Of a DNA stretch of 64,000 nucleotides, positions 16,767-24,750 are shown piece after piece. The DNA lies in NCBI RefSeq assembly GCF_000519265.1, contig NZ_KI912608.1:1367582-1431581 (forward strand). The letters are read 5' to 3'. Every line of letters starts with the position of its first letter. The stretch's first letter is position 1. The stretch comes from Desulfonatronum lacustre DSM 10312 (lineage in GTDB: Bacteria > Desulfobacterota > Desulfovibrionia > Desulfovibrionales > Desulfonatronaceae). The notes below the pieces were generated by a model. It ran no database searches and was not told the DNA's origin. It saw nothing but the letters and a program-made list of their open reading frames with translations. A program made the translations under genes and the position numbers.

Positions 16767-16880
16767 CTACTGTTTCTCCATGGGCTGATCACAGCATACC
16801 AGTTCGCCTTCACCTGCTTCTTTCACTTCCACGACATTGCCGCATAATTCACACTTGTAAATCTCATTTACCTTGGTCAT
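16767..16880 (-). CDS. dsr: Desulforedoxin
   Basis: 37 residues from the ATG at 16880, with GGAGG 8 bases upstream. The sequence closely follows Desulfovibrio gigas desulforedoxin from memory: YKCELCGNVVEV, then GELVCCDQPMEKQ. The two Cys pairs (CELC and adjacent CC) bind one iron as Fe(SCys)4, and the adjacent CC gives the distorted site that distinguishes desulforedoxin from rubredoxin. The same motif is the N-terminal domain of desulfoferrodoxin. A free-standing gene probably serves electron transfer in oxygen or superoxide defence. The frame stays open far upstream, but that part is not coding. Confidence 0.93.
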   Translation of the reverse strand: MTKVNEIYKCELCGNVVEVKEAGEGELVCCDQPMEKQ

Positions 16881-17028
16881 GATCTGTCCTCCATTTTTTA
16901 TTTCCCGTTGCGAAATTGCATGCCTGGAGATCCTCTTTTTCATTTTCCGAACCACCAGCCGCCCTTGTTGAAAAGGATCCGCGAAGATATATTTCCCTTT
17001 CCAACACAATAGCATTTTGCTTGGCCGT

Positions 17029-17090
17029 GTCTGTAGGGGGATCACTTGTTTTCGCCCAGGAAAAATCCCGGAGAACGGGAATAATTCCCG
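17029..17090. repeat. 62-base repeat with CGGGAATAATTCCCG palindrome, copy 1
   Basis: This stretch aligns without gaps to 22866-22927. By eye 48 of 62 bases agree, including GTCTGTAGG at one end, AGGAAAAATC in the middle and a perfect palindrome at 17076-17090. It lies about 150 bases upstream of the desulforedoxin start and also just before the HigBA genes on the other strand. Confidence 0.7.
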
Positions 17091-17121
17091 AGTGGATTGC
17101 GAATTGGGAGATTGCATGCCG

Positions 17122-17137
17122 GTATCCGATCGGATAC
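17122..17137. promoter_or_regulatory. Perfect 16-base palindrome before higB, likely operator
   Basis: GTATCCGATCGGATAC is identical to its own reverse complement and ends 10 bases before the toxin start. Toxin-antitoxin operons of this kind are repressed by their antitoxin at such palindromes, so HigA binding here is the natural inference. Confidence 0.6.
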
Positions 17138-17147
17138 ACTCGACTGC

Positions 17148-17447
17148 ATGAATAGCTTTTACCGCTCCGACGAATTCGATTCCTGGCTCGCGGCATTGAA
17201 AGACAAGGTGGGTCGTGCCCGCATAGCCCATCGCATCCGGTCTGCCGAGCACGGAAATTTCGGTGACTGTGAGCCTGTGGGCGAAGGGGTCTCTGAAATG
17301 CGTATTCATTTCGGCCCCGGCTACCGAGTCTACTTCACCCGTCGCGGCGGGTTGCTCTATCTGCTTCTGTTGGGCGGCGACAAGTCCTCGCAGAAGCGCG
17401 ACATCAAACGCGCCATTGAGATGGCGCGGACTTTGGACAAGGAGTGA
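17148..17447 (+). CDS. higB: RelE/HigB-type toxin
   Basis: 99 residues from the ATG at 17148. FDSWLAALKDKVGRARIAHRIRSAEHGNFGD, followed by VSEMRIHFGPGYRVYFTRRG and LLLGGDKSSQKRDIKRA, is the standard phage-derived Gp49-like/HigB addiction-killer layout. The Arg and Lys residues of GPGYRVYF and GGDKSSQKRDI are those expected of a ribosome-dependent mRNA endonuclease. The toxin gene comes first and the antitoxin follows after 3 bases, as usual for HigBA. Isolated between minus-strand genes, the pair was probably acquired by transfer. Confidence 0.9.
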   Translation: MNSFYRSDEFDSWLAALKDKVGRARIAHRIRSAEHGNFGDCEPVGEGVSEMRIHFGPGYRVYFTRRGGLLYLLLLGGDKSSQKRDIKRAIEMARTLDKE

Positions 17448-17450
17448 ACC

Positions 17451-17738
17451 ATGACCAAATTTGCCCCCTTCGACGCTGCCGACTACCTGGACAATGAAGA
17501 CACCATCGCGGAATATATAGCTGCCGCACTGGAAGATCCGAATCCCGACGTATTTCTCTCCGCGGTGCGTGATGTGGCTCGCGCCCGGGGCATGGCCCAA
17601 CTCGCGAAAGACGCCGGCCTTGGCCGCGAGAGCCTTTACAAGGCGCTGACGCCCGGCGCCAAGCCACGCTACGACACGATGCTCAAGCTGTTACATGCTC
17701 TCGGCGTAAAGCTCTCAGCTTCCCCGATCCATTCGTGA
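17451..17738 (+). CDS. higA: HigA-type antitoxin
   Basis: 95 residues. AAALEDPNPDVFLSAVRDVARARGM is followed by a helix-turn-helix: MAQLAKDAGLGRESLYKALTPG. The end, YDTMLKLLHALGVKLSA, completes the addiction-module antidote fold. It should bind and neutralise the toxin upstream and repress the operon, probably at the palindrome 17122-17137. AAGGAG at the toxin's 3' end provides the ribosome site, so translation is likely coupled. Confidence 0.92.
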   Translation: MTKFAPFDAADYLDNEDTIAEYIAAALEDPNPDVFLSAVRDVARARGMAQLAKDAGLGRESLYKALTPGAKPRYDTMLKLLHALGVKLSASPIHS

Positions 17739-17854
17739 GCAATTTACTGTTTCCCACCGTGAGGCCCGCGCCTGTGAAAAGAGGCAAGGCCTTTTATTGC
17801 TCCTTGCCATCAGTTTTTTGACCAACCCGCGCGGAATCTGGCTTCTTTCAACCG

Positions 17855-18796
17855 TTACCGCGCGCTCTTCATGTCCGGCCTGAACATCTGATAGTTGTTG
17901 CGCCCGTTTTTCTTGGCATAATACATCGCGGCGTCGGCATTGCAGAGCACCGTGTCCATGTCCTTGGCGTCATCCGGATAGATGCTGATGCCGATGCTCA
18001 GGGTCACCTGGTGGAAACTCTGGTCGCCGACAAGATGCGGCTCAGCCACGGCCTCGATCAATTTTTGCGCGGTGAGGGTAACGCCGCCGACATCCTCGAC
18101 ATCGGTCAACAGCACCACGAATTCGTCGCCTCCCTGGCGGCTGACGGTATCCGAGAAGCGGACGCACGTTTGCAAACGCTTTGCAACGGACTGCAACAAC
18201 TGGTCGCCGATGGAATGTCCGAACGTATCATTGATTTGCTTGAAGTTGTCGACGTCCAGATACATCAGGGCGACCTTCGTGCCGTGACGCTCGGCGAGCG
18301 CTATCGACCGTTCCAATCGGTCGGCCAGCAGGGCCCGGTTCGGCAAGCCCGTGAGAAAGTCGTGCTCGGCCTTATGGGTCATTTGTCGGACGGTCTGCTC
18401 AGCGGCTTCAGCCGCGGTTTGGGCGCGGACCGTCGCGACGACGAGTTTTTCATTGACTTCGCGGAGCAATGCCTCGGGTTGCCCACCCTCCGCGAACGAT
18501 GTTTTCTCATACAACCTCCCGGCACGCGAATCATTCCTGCGCGGTCCGAAAGTTTTCCTGCGCCGCTCCGCGAAACCTTGGCGCCTGTCAGTGTCCCTCC
18601 TGCGCCTGTCAGTGTCCCCTTTGCGCCTGTCTTCGACATGTTTGCCGACAAGGGCCGTTTGTCTGGCGGCAGCAGGTAAAGCCATACGTCGTGCAAGGTC
18701 GTTCATGATCGCCAAAGCAGGATATCCGGGGCTTACGCGCGTCGTTTGCCGCTCACCGGGAGCGGTATTGTGCCGGGAACGTCCATTCATGCGCAT
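17855..18796 (-). CDS. Diguanylate cyclase (GGDEF), soluble, with DRR-rich N-terminus
   Basis: 313 residues. The C-terminal GGDEF domain (about 145-310) has HDFLTGLPNRALL at its entry and an intact active site RQGGDEFVVLL. An RFSD motif five residues before GGDEF is the RxxD inhibitory site for c-di-GMP feedback. The N-terminal 110 residues are basic, with repeated DRR/ERR pairs (VEDRRKGDTDRRRRDTDRR), then a short coiled coil. No sensor domain is present. The start overlaps the KaiC-like gene, with GGGAGG nine bases before the ATG at 18796; a second ATG at 18790 is possible. Activity is probably set by the KaiC-like partner. Confidence 0.9.
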   Translation of the reverse strand: MRMNGRSRHNTAPGERQTTRVSPGYPALAIMNDLARRMALPAAARQTALVGKHVEDRRKGDTDRRRRDTDRRQGFAERRRKTFGPRRNDSRAGRLYEKTSFAEGGQPEALLREVNEKLVVATVRAQTAAEAAEQTVRQMTHKAEHDFLTGLPNRALLADRLERSIALAERHGTKVALMYLDVDNFKQINDTFGHSIGDQLLQSVAKRLQTCVRFSDTVSRQGGDEFVVLLTDVEDVGGVTLTAQKLIEAVAEPHLVGDQSFHQVTLSIGISIYPDDAKDMDTVLCNADAAMYYAKKNGRNNYQMFRPDMKSAR

Positions 18797-20286
18797 TGCT
18801 GTTTGCCTCCCTTGATCGTGTCTTCCGTCCTGATAAGCGACGGCTGACCACCAAGAATGCCTTCGTAGTCGAGCACCGGGTCGCCGATGACGATGCCCTC
18901 ATCGGTTATCTCATACCGCCTGATCTCTTTGTTGTGAGCGCTGGCACGCACCTTGACCACCGCCATGACCCGCTGCAGACGGCTTCCCACCTCAATGTAG
19001 CGCTGCACGATGATCGCATCGGTGAGAAAGGCCGCCCCATAGGGGCTGAACCGCAAATCATTGTAGCGATCTTCGAGTTCCGACGTCATCAGCACCGTGA
19101 CCCCGAGTTTGGACAGCACGGTGAACATCCGAAAAAGAGACTCTCGAAAGTCCTCGCGAAAGGTCGGCGCCACGGCCAACTCGAACCCGGACAATGAATC
19201 GATCACCACACGGGCGGCGTTCATGCGCTGAATGAGTTCGGTCAGACGATAAACAATCTCGTCGATGGACAGATCCAGGGAACGGGTATTGATCAGGCCA
19301 ACTTGTCCGTTACAAATCATATCGTAAAGCGTGCGCATACAGGATTGATTCGGCGTTTGTTCAAAAGCAACGATCACGCCCGGCTCGCCCCGGCGGACGC
19401 CTTCGGCAAGAAAGGCCGTGGCCAGAACGGTCTTTCCCGATCCGGACGGCCCCGCCACCAACAGGGAATACCCCGACGGCAACCCACCGCCCAGCATTTC
19501 GTCGAGGCGCGCCACGCCGGTGGCCAGCCTCACCCTTCTGCACGGCTTCCCGGCCACCGACGAGGCGCCCCCGATGGTGTCCAGAACCAGCGCGGTCGGG
19601 TAGACGGCGATCCCCGCGCTGGTGATACTCAAGGTATGCATCCCCGGGCTCGTCGCCTGGCCGCGCATTTTCAGAACCTGAATTTTGCGGACCATGGAAT
19701 TGCGATAGACGCTTTGATGCAGCGAGAGCAGGCCGTCGGCCACGGTGAAGACCGGATGGTATTCGCTTTCCGACGAGTATTCACCAATCAGAAAAGAGGT
19801 GGCCTGCCAGCAGCTCAGTTGGATTCCGAGCTGCTGGATGAACTGTTGCAGGTTGATGGTGTCCCTGGGAAGTTGCCGCGCCTCATACATCACCGAGCGG
19901 AAGGAATCGACGAAAACCAGACCCGGTGGTGAAACCTGGACTTCCTGGGCGATGCGCGCCAGCACCCGATCATAATCGCCGGATGCGATGTCCTCGCTCA
20001 GGCTGACGAAACGAATCGTGTCATTGACTTTGTCTGGGTTGAAGAACGAAAACTGCTGTTGATAACGCAGCATCTTCAGCGGCGGTTCGCCGAGCACGGT
20101 GAAAAACAATGCGGGTTTCTCCCGGGTTGCCAGGGAGAACATGATTTGGTTCACCAGCGTCGTTTTGCCGGAACCCGGGGGCCCAATAATGATGTTGAAG
20201 GAATATTCCGGCAAACCGCCGCCCAGGATCGCGTCAAGGCCCGCTACGCCCGTGGGCAGACGACGGATGACTGTTTTCTCGTTCAC
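18787..20286 (-). CDS. KaiC-like double-domain ATPase
   Basis: 499 residues, two RecA-fold KaiC domains. Domain 1 (about 1-235) has Walker A GPPGSGKTTLVNQ and Walker B-like PPGLVFVDSFRS. Domain 2 (about 250-490) has GPSGSGKTVLATAF and AARVVIDSLSGFE. The catalytic Glu pair of cyanobacterial KaiC CI is not obvious: domain 1 has TVLGEPPLK and domain 2 FEQTPNQS. The length matches KaiC. No kaiA or kaiB is nearby. It starts with GTG in a GTGA overlap with the upstream unknown gene and overlaps the GGDEF gene at its end, so the three form a tight operon. A timing or stress-signalling ATPase driving a diguanylate cyclase is inference. Confidence 0.9.
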   Translation of the reverse strand: MNEKTVIRRLPTGVAGLDAILGGGLPEYSFNIIIGPPGSGKTTLVNQIMFSLATREKPALFFTVLGEPPLKMLRYQQQFSFFNPDKVNDTIRFVSLSEDIASGDYDRVLARIAQEVQVSPPGLVFVDSFRSVMYEARQLPRDTINLQQFIQQLGIQLSCWQATSFLIGEYSSESEYHPVFTVADGLLSLHQSVYRNSMVRKIQVLKMRGQATSPGMHTLSITSAGIAVYPTALVLDTIGGASSVAGKPCRRVRLATGVARLDEMLGGGLPSGYSLLVAGPSGSGKTVLATAFLAEGVRRGEPGVIVAFEQTPNQSCMRTLYDMICNGQVGLINTRSLDLSIDEIVYRLTELIQRMNAARVVIDSLSGFELAVAPTFREDFRESLFRMFTVLSKLGVTVLMTSELEDRYNDLRFSPYGAAFLTDAIIVQRYIEVGSRLQRVMAVVKVRASAHNKEIRRYEITDEGIVIGDPVLDYEGILGGQPSLIRTEDTIKGGKQQCA

Positions 20287-20714
20287 GATAATCTCTCCTG
20301 TTCAGACTGAGGAGATGCCCAAACCGGGCCCAACAAGCGCTCGACCAATGGCTCTCCAATCATGTCCACCAACAGTTTGATGAAGGTCGCAAGCAGAGCA
20401 TGGCATGCCTCCGCCGCGGCATCCGGCTCACTGTTCGCCAAGCGCGTCTTGATCTCCGCGAGTACCGCGGAATTGTTGTCTGTATCCTCGGGAACCGCCA
20501 GCCACGGGTATGCCTTGCTCGTCATGTGCAGCGTGCAGGCAAAGAGAATGTTGAAGCCCCGCACGCCGATCACCGGCGAAAGCTGGGCACTCATCTGGAG
20601 CCAGATATCGAATACAGCGTCAGCGACGGCCGCGGCGTCCGGGGAGTCTCCGACGCGATCCGCCAGGGTTCGCCGAATCGCTTCTCGATCCAAGCCACTG
20701 TCTTTTTTCGGCAT
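20283..20714 (-). CDS. Unknown protein, first gene of the KaiC operon
   Basis: 143 residues, soluble and mostly helical by appearance. I do not recognise a named family. Visible features are an N-terminal helix DREAIRRTLADRVGD, a central LSPVIGVRGFNILFACTLHMTS, and FIKLLVDMIGEPLVERLLGPVW near the end. GGGAGA precedes the ATG at 20714. Its stop overlaps the KaiC start by four bases (GTGA), so equal expression with the ATPase is likely. By position it could be an adaptor or sensor input for the KaiC-like protein. Confidence 0.75.
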   Translation of the reverse strand: MPKKDSGLDREAIRRTLADRVGDSPDAAAVADAVFDIWLQMSAQLSPVIGVRGFNILFACTLHMTSKAYPWLAVPEDTDNNSAVLAEIKTRLANSEPDAAAEACHALLATFIKLLVDMIGEPLVERLLGPVWASPQSEQERLS

Positions 20715-20787
20715 TGAAGCATCTCCCGTGACGCGGCGTTGACTTTGGAATCAGTAAAAAAATCAGTGCAATAATCCAATAAGATTC

Positions 20788-20965
20788 GTAACTACTCAGT
20801 ACATTTTGTGTCCGATCTTGCTCCGGCAATCGGTGTCGGGGTCGGCGCTTCGCTATCGGAGTCGGAATCGAAACAGAAATTTAGAACGCATCCCAGCGTT
20901 TTCGATCCCGATCCCGATTCCGATTCCGACCCCGGTAACAGAATTACTCTGTGCTGAGTAGTTAC
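20788..20965. mobile_element. Fold-back element copy 4 with terminal inverted repeats (MITE-like)
   Basis: 178 bases. The ends GTAACTACTCAGTACA and TGTGCTGAGTAGTTAC form a 16-base terminal inverted repeat with one mismatch. Inside, GTCGGG/ATCGGA units (20830-20870) face ATCCCG/ATTCCG units (20902-20935) around a loop containing GAACGCATCCCAGCGTTTT. The copy at 28301-28473 is the same element in the other orientation. It has no coding capacity and no clear target duplication. It sits 74 bases upstream of the KaiC operon. Confidence 0.85.
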
Positions 20966-21006
20966 TTAAAATTCTTGCCCCACCTGTCGTTGGGCTTGGG
21001 ATGATT

Positions 21007-21315
21007 TTACGGCTGCGCGGATCCCAACAGAAAACGGATTTCATTGTCCGTCATGACATGACCGGCCTGTCCACGGGCCTGGTAGGTTCCTCTTCGGTCA
21101 TTGCCGACCCGACGCTCCTCCGCGGCATCATGCTTGAATCCTTTCTTTTGTGAGGATTTTCCATCATTCATGTGCAGCGTCCCATGAACCCCACGCGCAC
21201 GTCTTTCATCTTCCAACCGTCTGTCCAGGCCGCTTCTGCGGTCGGTCTGCTTCCTGCGATCCGTGTCCGGTTTTCGTCGCCCTGCGCCGGTACGCCCGTC
21301 CTGTTGTGTCTGCAT
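21007..21315 (-). CDS. Basic DRR-repeat hypothetical protein
   Basis: 102 residues. The N-terminal 40 residues repeat acidic-Arg-Arg units: TDRRKQTDRRSGLDRRLEDERR. A second set, AAEERRVGNDRRG, lies near 67-79. The protein ends MTDNEIRFLLGSAQP. The same unit occurs in the N-terminus of the diguanylate cyclase at 17855-18796. I do not recognise a family with known function. The ribosome site is weak (GGGAG close to the ATG), so the start is uncertain. It lies 33 bases downstream of the flavodiiron gene and could share its transcript. Confidence 0.55.
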   Translation of the reverse strand: MQTQQDGRTGAGRRKPDTDRRKQTDRRSGLDRRLEDERRARGVHGTLHMNDGKSSQKKGFKHDAAEERRVGNDRRGTYQARGQAGHVMTDNEIRFLLGSAQP

Positions 21316-21348
21316 ACTCCCTGCGCCCTCCTTTGATTTCGACCTTCA

Positions 21349-22527
21349 TCAGGAAAAACCCTGTTCCCGGTGTTTTTCGGCAATTGTGTCCGCCATGACA
21401 TCAATGGCCGCAAACACCTCTTTCGTCGGCAGTCCCTTGCAAAGAACCGGATCGATGACCTCCACCTTGAGGTTGGGGATCATGGCGGAGAGTGTCTCCA
21501 CCGTTTTGCCGCCCCACCCGTAGGACCCGATGATGGAAAGGTACTTGGCGCGGGGACGCAGGGCGTTGGCCAGAAACGCGGCATACGCGGCCAGGGGGTG
21601 AGGACCCGCAAGAACAGTGGGCGTTCCCACGACAATGGTTGCACCGTCCACCAGGGACATGGCCAGCTTGCCGATGTCGGTGACCGTGAGATCATACAGC
21701 TCGACCCGCACCCCGTTGTCGACAAGCTTGGTCGTCAGGTGATCGACCATGCGGGCCGTACTTTCATGCATCGACACGTAGGGCAAAACCACAAGATTTT
21801 TGGGCGGGGCGAACACCCAGTCCCGCCAGGCGTCCATGATCCATGCCGGGTCGTCATAGATCTGGCCGTGGGAGGGCGCGATCATGTCGATGTCGTACTT
21901 TTTCAGCTTTTCCAGATTCTTTCCGATCACGTCGCGAAACGGCATCATGATTTCGGCAAAGTACCGTTTGCCTGCCTCGTGTACACGGCCCTTATCCACC
22001 ACGAACATGTCGGAGGTGGCGATGTGAGAGCCGAAAAAGTCGCAGGAGAAAAGGATCCGGTCTTCCCGCAGGTAGGTCACCATGGTTTCGGGCCAGTGCA
22101 CCCAGGGCGTGTAGATAAATTCCAGGGTTTTGGCGCCGAGAGACAGCGTTGCCCCGTCTTCGACCGTGTGAAACGATTCCTCCGGAATATGCAGCAGATC
22201 CATGAGCATGCCCCGGGCTTTTGTGGTGCAGACCACCTTGGCATCCGGGTATTTCTCCAGAAGCATCGGAATGGACCCGGAATGATCCTGTTCGGCATGG
22301 TGGGACACGATGTAGTCGATTTTGGCTACGTCCGTTATCTGTGAAAGCAGGACATCCGCCATGCAGGGATCCACGCTGTCCAGCAAAGCCGTCTTTTCAC
22401 TTCCGCAAACCATGTAGGAATTGTACGACGTCCCATCCGGAAGAGGGATCAGGGAATCAAACAGCCGCCGGTTCCAGTCCACCGCGCCGAGCAAAAACAC
22501 ATTGTCTTTCATTCTTCGCCTGTTCAT
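21349..22527 (-). CDS. roo: Flavodiiron protein (rubredoxin:oxygen oxidoreductase type)
   Basis: 392 residues from the ATG at 22527 (AGGTGG six bases upstream); an ATG at 22512 is also possible. The N-terminal metallo-beta-lactamase-like domain (about 1-250) holds the diiron ligands HHAEQDHSG (H, E, D), HWPETMVTY, SCDFFGSH and APSHGQIY. The C-terminal flavodoxin domain (about 255-390) binds FMN: PYVSMHESTARM and SYGWGGKTVE. Such proteins reduce oxygen to water, or nitric oxide, with electrons from rubredoxin. There is no fused rubredoxin, so a separate donor is needed. The 62-base repeat shared with the desulforedoxin gene lies about 340 bases upstream. Confidence 0.93.
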   Translation of the reverse strand: MNRRRMKDNVFLLGAVDWNRRLFDSLIPLPDGTSYNSYMVCGSEKTALLDSVDPCMADVLLSQITDVAKIDYIVSHHAEQDHSGSIPMLLEKYPDAKVVCTTKARGMLMDLLHIPEESFHTVEDGATLSLGAKTLEFIYTPWVHWPETMVTYLREDRILFSCDFFGSHIATSDMFVVDKGRVHEAGKRYFAEIMMPFRDVIGKNLEKLKKYDIDMIAPSHGQIYDDPAWIMDAWRDWVFAPPKNLVVLPYVSMHESTARMVDHLTTKLVDNGVRVELYDLTVTDIGKLAMSLVDGATIVVGTPTVLAGPHPLAAYAAFLANALRPRAKYLSIIGSYGWGGKTVETLSAMIPNLKVEVIDPVLCKGLPTKEVFAAIDVMADTIAEKHREQGFS

Positions 22528-22865
22528 TTTCCACCTGTTTTTTAACCGGTTATTGTCTGTTGCCATTATTTACGGACTGACGAATAAGGACTTCTTCAAC
22601 ACGCGATTTTGGAAATCCAGCAATCCAACGGAGTTTTCCGCAAAAAACAGATTCGTTCTTTTCAACGTCTTGTTCTTGCAAAAATCTAACCGGACAACAC
22701 AGATATGATTTACTTTACACACTCCCTGTATTCAAAAACAGAAAATGCATCATCCAAATAGCTGCAAAAAGCCTGGAATAAAAATTTTCAAGTGTTGCCC
22801 GACTAGTATATTTAATCTTAACGCGGCGAAAGCTGGGCTGGAGAATATCGTTTTGGAAACCCCTC
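22528..22865. other. AT-rich leader region of the flavodiiron gene
   Basis: About 340 bases with much lower GC than the neighbouring genes and no supportable coding frame. It probably holds the promoter and a long untranslated leader for the flavodiiron gene. Confidence 0.45.
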
Positions 22866-22927
22866 GTCTGTAGGAAAATCACATGGTTAGTGCGAGGAAA
22901 AATCACAGGCAACGGGAATAATTCCCG
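22866..22927. repeat. 62-base repeat with ACGGGAATAATTCCCGT palindrome, copy 2
   Basis: Gap-free match to 17029-17090 in the same orientation. The palindrome at 22912-22928 is perfect over 17 bases. It lies upstream of the flavodiiron gene, as copy 1 lies upstream of desulforedoxin. Confidence 0.7.
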
Positions 22928-22949
22928 TGCGGAAGTGTTGAAATTAAAT

Positions 22950-22986
22950 AAAAAAGGGGCCGAGGATGAACATCCTCGGCCCCTTT
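22950..22986 (-). terminator. Terminator after the acyl-CoA ligase gene
   Basis: GGGGCCGAGGATG and CATCCTCGGCCCC make a 13-base-pair stem with a two-base loop. On the minus strand a run of T follows. It ends the transcript of the ligase gene whose stop is at 23015. Confidence 0.9.
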
Positions 22987-23014
22987 GATCATGAGCAGGC
23001 AAGTTCTTTGCCCC

Positions 23015-24724
23015 TCAATCCCCCTTCCGTCTCTTCCTGCGCTGCTCCACCTTTTCCATTTCCTCCTGGCGCAAGGCCCGCCGCAAAACCTTGCCCACCA
23101 AGGTCTTGGGCAATTCGGTCCGGAACTCCACCCGGCGGGGGACTTTGTACTTGGCCAGTTTCTGGGAGCAGAACTCGATGATTTCCGATTGTTCGATCAC
23201 TTCGCCGTCCTTGGGCACGATGAAGGCCTTGACGATTTCCCCACGGGTGGGATGCGGGATGCCCACGGCCACGGCTTCCTTGACCTTGGGGTGCTCATAG
23301 AGCACCTCGTCCACATCCCGAGGATAGACGTTGTAGCCTCCGGTGATGATCAGGTCCTTCTTACGGTCCACGATGAAGCAGAAGCCGTCCTCGTCCATGT
23401 AGGCGATGTCCCCGGTGTACAGCCAGGTATTACGGATGGTGGAAGCGGTCTCGTCGGCCCGGTTCCAGTAGCCCTGCATGACCTGTGGCCCCCGGACCAC
23501 CATCTCGCCCAGCTTGCCCACGGGTACGGGTACGGCCCCCCCTTCCATGTCCACGATGCCCGCTTCGGTACCGGGCAGGGGAATCCCGATGGAGCCGGGC
23601 TTGTGCTTGCCGTCCAGGGGGTTGAGGTGGGTCACCGGCGAGGCTTCGGTCAGGCCGTAGCCTTCGATGATCTCGGCTCCGGTCAATTTCTGGAATTTCT
23701 GCATGACTTCCACGGGCAGCGGCGCGGAGCCGGAAATACAGTAGTCGATGGAAGACAGCTTGAACCGGCCGAGATTCTTGTGCTGGACCATGGCCACGAA
23801 AATTGCCGGAACCGCCGGAAAAATCGTGGGTTTGTACTTCTGGATGGCCTTGAGCAGGTCCGGAACCACCAGCCTCGGAAAGGGGATAATGGTCGCGCCC
23901 AGTCCCACGGCGAAATTCATGCAGACCGTCAGGCCGAAAATATGAAAAAACGGCAACACGGCCAGCAGGGTGTGCCGGGACTTCGTGAGCCTGGGCAGCA
24001 TGGCCAGACACTGCTGGACATTGGCGGTCAGGTTGGCATGGGACAGCATCACTCCCTTGGGCACGCCGGTGGTCCCGCCGGTGTACTGGAGCATGGCCAG
24101 ATGGTTGCGCGGATCGTCGACGACCTGGCTATAGACCTCCCGACCTTTGACGATCTCTTTCCACGGAAGTATCGCCCCGTCATCGTAAGGCACGTCCTTG
24201 CCCATGCCCTGTTTCCAGGCCTTGAGCTTGTAGAGCTGGCGCAGGGGAAAGCCCAGGGCGTCGGCGATGCTGGCGACGATGATCTTTTTCAGGTGCACCC
24301 GCCGTCGCAACCCCGCGACCTTGGACCAGAGCAGATCCAGGGTGACCAGAAATTCCGCCGAGCTGTCCGATATCTGGTCTTGCAGCTCGTTTTCCATGTA
24401 CAGAGGATTCATCATCACCACCACGCCCCCGGCCTTGAGGATGGCGAAGTAGGTGATCAGGGTCTGGGGCAGGTTCGGAAGAAGCACAGCGATCCGTGTC
24501 CCGGAGGTCAGGCCCAGCCGTCGCAGATTCGCGGCCATGACCCCGGTCAAACGATCGAACTCGGCGTAGGTTATGGACCAATTCTGAAAAACAATGGCCT
24601 TGCGCTGGGGATTCTTCCGGGCCGACCGGGCCAGCAGGTCATGGATGGCCATGGCTTCCGGCTCAAACGGGGAAGGAACTTCGGGGTCATAGAATTTTCG
24701 CCAGGGGCTTGGAACGTCGATCAT
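23015..24724 (-). CDS. Long-chain fatty acid-CoA ligase
   Basis: 569 residues from the ATG at 24724 (GAGGTG upstream). It is an ANL-superfamily adenylating enzyme: the P-loop YTGGTTGVPKGVMLSH (about 200-215), EGYGLTEASPVTH (about 345-357), WLYTGDIAYMDEDGF (about 435-450), DRKKDLIITGGYNVYPRD and the C-terminal catalytic Lys in KTLVGKVLRR. The length and motifs fit FadD-type acyl-CoA synthetases that activate fatty acids with ATP and CoA at the inner membrane. It stands alone with its own strong terminator. The next gene upstream on this strand, a histidine kinase, ends 27 bases before it. Confidence 0.93.
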   Translation of the reverse strand: MIDVPSPWRKFYDPEVPSPFEPEAMAIHDLLARSARKNPQRKAIVFQNWSITYAEFDRLTGVMAANLRRLGLTSGTRIAVLLPNLPQTLITYFAILKAGGVVVMMNPLYMENELQDQISDSSAEFLVTLDLLWSKVAGLRRRVHLKKIIVASIADALGFPLRQLYKLKAWKQGMGKDVPYDDGAILPWKEIVKGREVYSQVVDDPRNHLAMLQYTGGTTGVPKGVMLSHANLTANVQQCLAMLPRLTKSRHTLLAVLPFFHIFGLTVCMNFAVGLGATIIPFPRLVVPDLLKAIQKYKPTIFPAVPAIFVAMVQHKNLGRFKLSSIDYCISGSAPLPVEVMQKFQKLTGAEIIEGYGLTEASPVTHLNPLDGKHKPGSIGIPLPGTEAGIVDMEGGAVPVPVGKLGEMVVRGPQVMQGYWNRADETASTIRNTWLYTGDIAYMDEDGFCFIVDRKKDLIITGGYNVYPRDVDEVLYEHPKVKEAVAVGIPHPTRGEIVKAFIVPKDGEVIEQSEIIEFCSQKLAKYKVPRRVEFRTELPKTLVGKVLRRALRQEEMEKVEQRRKRRKGD

Positions 24725-24750
24725 GGTCACCTCGAGGCAATGGGGGTTGG

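Noticed and set aside
16767-17600. 277-residue frame ending in desulforedoxin
   Set aside because: Only the last 37 codons match a protein. The rest runs antisense through the HigBA genes and a repeat.
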